Positions 59,486 to 64,000 of a stretch of 64,000 nt of DNA are shown in pieces (the first letter of the stretch is position 1; each line of letters starts with the position of its first letter). The DNA lies in the NCBI GenBank assembly GCA_947491025.1, contig CANLIC010000015.1, positions 31,231 to 95,230 of the forward strand, given 5' to 3'. The notes under the pieces were generated by a model, which saw only the letters and a list, made by a program, of their open reading frames with translations, made no database searches and had not been told where the DNA came from. The position numbers and the translations under genes are program-made. The stretch is from Myxococcales bacterium (GTDB lineage: Bacteria > Myxococcota_A > UBA9042).

Positions 59486-60823
59486 TCAACCCAGGCCACG
59501 CTCTGCGCCCGATGTATCGGCCCCGACCGGATCCGACCCGACCGGACCCAGCCCCAGCGCCAGATCCGCCAACAACGCCTCGACCACCTGCTCCTCCTCG
59601 ACCCGCAGGCCGCCGGCCATCGCCTGTGCCAACCCCGGCGACCACGGCGTCGGCGGCATCACGGCCTTGCCGGCGCGGTTGTCCTTGGGTGCCGAACGAT
59701 AGTCCGCGAGGCCGAAACGCCAGGGCAGGGCGCCGACGCGCGCCATCACCGCGCTCGCGATGTGCAGACCCGCAACGTCGAAGTCGGCGTGGACGTAGAG
59801 CGGACCCACCGCGCCGCGCAGCAGCCGCCACAGCGCCGAGCTCGGCTGGCCCTCGGTCGCGACCAGCGCGGCCGAACGTGCGCCGAGCCGCTCGGCCGCC
59901 ATGCGCAGAACGGCGGGGTTTTCGCAGATGTACATTGGCACCGCGGCGAGCGTCGGCGGTGCGACATGGAGCTGATGCAGCGTCAGGCGCAGCGGCACGC
60001 CGTCGGCGGCAGCGAGGCGGGCCATGCGGTCGACGAGGCCGTCGCCGACCGCCGGCAGGTTGAGCACCAGCACCTGCGCCGCCAGGTCGTCAGGCACCAC
60101 GCCATGGCGCTCCCACAGCGCGCGGCGCGGCTCAGCGCTCGCCGGCCGCTCGACGCCCTCGCGGAGCGCCAGGGCCGTGATGACGATGCGTTCGAGAGGT
60201 GTGCCGTCGAGCGCCTTGGTGCCGCCGGCGACGCGGCTGGCGAAGTGGGCGATGGGTTCGTCGTCGGCTGGCAGCGCCTCGAGCACGGCGACGGCGCGGG
60301 CGACGTGGTCGAGCTGTTCGGTGCGCAGCAGGCGCGGGAGGAAGAACTGGCGCAAACGCGCCAACCAGTCGGCGAACCAGGGCTCACCTGCCAGGCGCGA
60401 CGCCAGCGCCGGCGCCAGCGCCGCCTCGATCGCCGTGGCGGCCGCCTCCGATTCGGCGGCGCGGTCGCGCAAGGGTCCGAAGCGGCGGCTGACGGTGGCG
60501 CGCAGGTCGAGGCCGTGGGCTGTGACGAGGGCGCGATCCAGGGCGCTGAGCGCGACGCGCAGCGTCGGGCCGTCGCTGCGGCGACCGAGCAGACGGTCGA
60601 TGGCGCGGCGCTCGTCGTCGGTCGGCGCTGGCAGCGTGACGGTGCCGGCGAGGTCGTCACCGCCGTCAGCGGCGGGGCGCTCCAGCCGCTTGTGGCAGCG
60701 TCGCAGCAGGCGCTCGAAGGAGGCGCCGTCGAGCAGCGCGCGGTTGGCGGCGTGCGCTTCGCTCAGCGGCGCAGAGCCCGCAGGCATCGCAGAGCCCGCA
60801 GGCATCGCAGACCCAGCGCTCAC
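59486..60823 (-). CDS. jetD: Wadjet-type nuclease subunit JetD (TIGR02679/DUF3323-DUF2399)
   Basis: 445 residues from a GTG at 60823 that overlaps the jetC stop (GTGA). The N-terminus carries a duplicated SAMPAG hexapeptide. The C-terminal third matches the DUF2399 Toprim-like nuclease domain: MYICENPAVLRMAAERL, LVATEGQPSSALWRLL with the Toprim Glu, and YVHADFDVAGLHIASAV with the DxD metal pair. The middle is the DUF3323-like helical domain. In Wadjet systems JetD cleaves plasmid DNA that has been loop-extruded by the JetABC SMC complex. Gene order (jetC then jetD, coupled) fits the type III-like set. jetA and jetB would lie beyond the right edge. Confidence 0.85.
   Translation of the reverse strand: MSAGSAMPAGSAMPAGSAPLSEAHAANRALLDGASFERLLRRCHKRLERPAADGGDDLAGTVTLPAPTDDERRAIDRLLGRRSDGPTLRVALSALDRALVTAHGLDLRATVSRRFGPLRDRAAESEAAATAIEAALAPALASRLAGEPWFADWLARLRQFFLPRLLRTEQLDHVARAVAVLEALPADDEPIAHFASRVAGGTKALDGTPLERIVITALALREGVERPASAEPRRALWERHGVVPDDLAAQVLVLNLPAVGDGLVDRMARLAAADGVPLRLTLHQLHVAPPTLAAVPMYICENPAVLRMAAERLGARSAALVATEGQPSSALWRLLRGAVGPLYVHADFDVAGLHIASAVMARVGALPWRFGLADYRSAPKDNRAGKAVMPPTPWSPGLAQAMAGGLRVEEEQVVEALLADLALGLGPVGSDPVGADTSGAERGLG
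60773..60808. repeat. Two 18-bp direct repeats at the jetD N-terminus
   Basis: AGAGCCCGCAGGCATCGC occurs at 60773-60790 and 60791-60808, coding on the minus strand for the duplicated SAMPAG hexapeptide of JetD. Confidence 0.8.
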
Positions 60824-63800
60824 CGCAGCGCCTCGGGCCCTTCGACGGTCTCGACGCCGTTCCACAAGATCGGGAAGGCGCTGACCGCCTGGGCGATCGG
60901 ATCATGCGCGAGGTCGTAGTGCATCACCGCAGGCAAGAACGCCTCCGTCAGCCAGAGGTCGTAACCGGTGAAGAAGAAGTCCAGGTCGAACGCGACCGCC
61001 AGGCGCAGCAGCTCGGGCACGCCGCGGTCGTCAATTCCGGCGAAGGCCTCGTCGAGCGCGATGAGCCGCGGCGCGGTCGCCACACCCGCCTCAAAGTGCG
61101 CGTTGGCAGCGGCGAAGAGCGGAAGGTGCAATGCGGCGGCCTTCTCGCCGCCCGAGAGCTCGCCGTAGCGCTTGCGCGTCAGCGTCTGGGCCTTGCCGTG
61201 AGCGTCGAGCAGGCGCAGCTCGAAGTGATGCCAGGTGCGGTAGTCGACCGCGGCGGCCAAGATCTCCAAGTACGTGCGGTCGGGATGCTCGCGGCGCTGG
61301 GTCTCGACCTCGACTCGCAGCAGCCCGCGGATCTCGTCGAGCTGGGCCGGGCCGAGCATGCCGCCGTGACGCAGCAGCGCGAGCAGGCGTTCGCGCTCGC
61401 CGCCGAGCCCCTCAATCGGGCGCCAGGCGATGCCGAACGACTTGCGGCTCGACAGCTTGCGCTCGCGCATCGCCGCGTCCATCGCCTTGACCAACGCGCG
61501 CGCCTCGTCGACCCGATCCGCCAACTCGCTGCACAGGCTGGTCAGCAGCTGATCTTCGAAGAGCGCGCGTTCGCGGGCGTTCAGCAGCGCGCGGGTGTCG
61601 TCGAGGCGCTCGGCCAGGCGCCTGCGAAACGTTGGTAAGTCGTGCGCGCCGGCGTCGTCGCGGATCTCGACGAAGAGGATCTCGTCATCGCTCCACCAAC
61701 GGCGCGAGAAGCGCTCGCCGAGCGCGTCGTCGAGGCCGTTGAGCGCCGCGTGCAGGCGCGACTCGGTCGCCTTGAGCTGCGTATCGGCGGTCGAGGCGTC
61801 GCCGATTGCAGCGGCCAGCCGCTCGTCGAACGCGGCGGCGCTGGCGGCCACATCGAGCACCTCGCGCACGGCGCCGAGCTCGAACGGACGCAGCGCCCGC
61901 AGCGCTTCGTCCAGGTCCTCGCGGCGCTGCGGCAGCGCTTCGCGGCTTTTCTCGAGCCTGCCGTCGACGCGGTCGGCCTCGGTCTTGGCGCGGTCGCGTC
62001 GCACCTCAGCCTCGCTCCGCACCGTCTCGGCGGCGTCACGGCTTCGCTCCGCCGCGGCGATGGCGTGTTGCACGGTGGCGACTTCGGCGCCGAGGGTCGC
62101 GCTCAGGCTGTCGAAGCGCTCGAGCGCGGCCGCCGCGTCTCGTTCGGCGACCTCGGCCTGCGCGCGCGAGCGACCGACGCCCTCATCCAGGCGCGCACGC
62201 TGCTCCTGGGCGGCACGCGCGGTGTCGGCGCGTGCGGCGGTGACCTGGCGCTGACGGCGCCACTCGCCGAGGCTGTCGACGCCGTGCCGGACGGCCTCGG
62301 GCAGGGCGGCGACGCTGGCCTCGACCGCGCGCACGCCGTGGTCGCGGCAGGCGCGGCGGAAGCTGCGGTCGGCGTCGTCGACGCCTCGCTGACAGCGGTC
62401 GCGCTCGTCGCGGCAGCAGCGTTCGCGCTCGATGGCGGCGTCGAGCCGCGTCTTGGCCTCGTCACGCTTGGCCGCAGACGCGCGGATGGGCGCAGCCGCC
62501 GGCATCCGCCCGGGCGCGGCGTCGACGGCCGCGAACATCGCCTTCGCGGCGCGTTGCGCGTCGATGTGACCGTCGAGGGCTGTGACGAGCGTCGCGCGCT
62601 CGCCTTGGGCGGCGGCGATGCGCTCCCGGCGGTGCTGATCACGCGCGGTCGCGCCGATGTAGCGGCACGGGGCGGGCGTGGCGACGCCGGCGATCGGCCC
62701 GAGCACGAAGCTGCCGTCGGTGCCGATGCGCAGATCCGCCGCCGCGGCCGGGGTCGCGCGCAGCAGCGCGTCGACGACGCCGCGCTCGACGGCGCCGCCC
62801 TGCTCGGCGACCAACCAGCGCGCGAGGCTCGGCGCGGCGACGTTCGACCTGAGACGTGCTGCCGCCTGCCGTTCCGCCGCCGTGTCGGCGTCATCGCGCC
62901 ACCACACGTCGCCAGCGACGGCCGCGGCGCCGCTGCTCTCGCTCGTCAGCGCGCTGTCGGGCCAAACCCAGGCGTCGAGCAGCCCCGACGCGAGCAGCGC
63001 GCCTTCGATGCCGGCGCGCTCCTCCGGGCTGACGCTCTCGTCGAATCGCACCAGGCGCCACAGCGGCGCGCCGGCTCGTCCGTCACGGCTGGCGCTGCGG
63101 CTCGGTGGCCGCGGTGGGCCGTCCTCGCGCTCGCTGGCGATGGCCTCGATCTGGCGGTCGAGCTCGAGGATCTGGTCCGCCAGCGCATCGATGGCGCGGC
63201 CGGCGTCGCGCTCGGCGTCGCGGCAGCGGTCGCGCAGCGGCGACAGCGTCGCGCGTACGCTCTCGCGCAGCTCGCCGCCACGTTCCACCTCTGCGCAGCC
63301 GGCGACCAGCGCGTCGACGTCGAGCGCCGCTGAGATCTCGGGCTCATAGGCCGCCACCGCGCGCTGCACGGCAGCCTCGGCATCGGCGACAAGCGCCCCG
63401 AGCGCCGCGCGCGCCGCGGCCAGCGACGTACCGAGGAGCTCGACGTCGGCGGTTGCATTCGACAATGCAGCGTCGGCTGCTTGCAGCGCACGCTCTGCGG
63501 CCTTGCGGGCCTCGAGCGCCGCACCGGTCTCAGCCGCCGCCGATCGCTGCACCGCGAGCCTGGCCTCGATCGCCACGTCGCGCGCGCCGCCGTCTTCGTG
63601 CGACTCGAGCGCCCTGGCGTCCAGACTCGGCACGACATGGTCGAACGCCGCATCAATGACCGCCAACGCCGCGAGGAGCGTCCGCCAGCGCTGCTCGGCT
63701 TGGCCTTCGGCCTGCACGTGGGCCGCGCGCGCCAGCGCCTCGCGCTCGCGCTGCTCCTTGGCCTCGACCTGCGCGCGCGCGGAATTCGCGCCGGCCTGCA

Positions 63801-64000
63801 CAGCGTGCTTGCGGCTCTCGGTGCTCCGGTGGCGGGCGTCTTCGAGCTACCCCTGGTTCTGGTACGCCGCCGACGAGCGCGCCGCGTCAATGTGCGCTTG
63901 ATGCCGCGCGATCGTCGCCAGGGCTTGGGCGACGTCCCTCGACGCCGCGTCCACCTGGTCCGCCGCCGCCGCCAGTTGCTGCGACAACGCCGCGATCTCG
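60820..64000 (-). pseudogene. jetC: Wadjet SMC-like ATPase JetC (TIGR02680 family), partial, with in-frame TAG
   Basis: The C-terminal ~1000 residues are seen; the N-terminal head lies beyond the window. The body is long coiled coil (Ala/Arg/Glu heptads) broken by a globular hinge-like region. The C-terminal ATPase half is intact: RYGELSGGEKAAALHLPLF (ABC signature) and PRLIALDEAFAGIDD (Walker B). An in-frame TAG lies at 63847-63849. Upstream of it the same frame continues as coiled coil (QAHIDAARSSAAYQNQG, then stop, then LEDARHRSTESRKHA), so this is a nonsense codon, not a frameshift. It would remove everything C-terminal to it. Restart at a GTG at 63801 would give a product without Walker A. 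Either the system is inactivated or the base is an error. Confidence 0.75.

Overview
The window is GC-rich DNA with the marks of a myxobacterium-like (Myxococcota / former Deltaproteobacteria) genome. It has many long secreted or lipoprotein Cys-rich repeat proteins, a C-terminal MYXO-CTERM-like sorting tail, Hanks-type Ser/Thr kinases, PEGA and AgmX-type envelope proteins, a small ECF sigma/anti-sigma pair, and an ETF:quinone-oxidoreductase-like membrane Fe-S protein. No tRNA, rRNA, CRISPR array or insertion sequence was found. Gene identities come from motif reading only; no database search was possible.

Layout, left part (1-22.4 kb). A beta-barrel protein is cut by the left edge. It is followed by two related Cys-rich lipoproteins (1171-4822), a Cys-rich lipoprotein translationally coupled to a fluoride channel (5088-6343), and an AgmX-type envelope protein. 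Next come thioredoxin and an unrecognised three-gene operon carrying two tandem paralogs of a 'WVFYDC' family (7824-11224). Then come trmB overlapping a ferredoxin/CCG-domain membrane oxidoreductase (11644-14744), an AsmA-like/GT51 transglycosylase fusion (14863-18192), selD, a bestrophin-type channel, and an overlapping phosphoesterase / CPBP protease pair.

Middle part (22.5-43.1 kb). Two giant lipoproteins stand here: a 1542-residue CTDC-repeat protein with a propeller-like tail, and a 1415-residue EGF protein with three nested inserted domains. They are followed by an amidase with CTDC repeats and a MYXO-CTERM-like tail, in a row with an ECF sigma factor and a soluble zinc anti-sigma factor. 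Then come a hydroxyacyl-CoA dehydrogenase/enoyl-CoA hydratase fusion, glyA, a glucodextranase-C-like secreted protein coupled to a beta-barrel protein, and an isolated phage/eCIS tail-tube protein with a long charged helical N-terminus.

Right part (43.6-64 kb). A PEGA/TPR protein, a Cys-cluster protein and an amidohydrolase form one tight minus-strand unit. A Ser/Thr kinase with a PEGA tail diverges from a four-gene envelope-lipoprotein series (49542-54424). An orphan PilT-like ATPase follows. A Cys-rich gene is then interrupted by an in-frame TGA exactly where homologous repeats carry Cys. The window ends in what looks like a defence locus: an atypical kinase, then jetD and jetC of a Wadjet type III-like SMC system. 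jetC carries an in-frame TAG and runs off the right edge.

Most striking for follow-up: the TGA-for-Cys codon in a genome that has selD, the nested domain insertions inside EGF modules, the orphan tail-tube fusion, the AsmA-GT51 fusion, the tandem 'WVFYDC' operon, and the nonsense codon in jetC.
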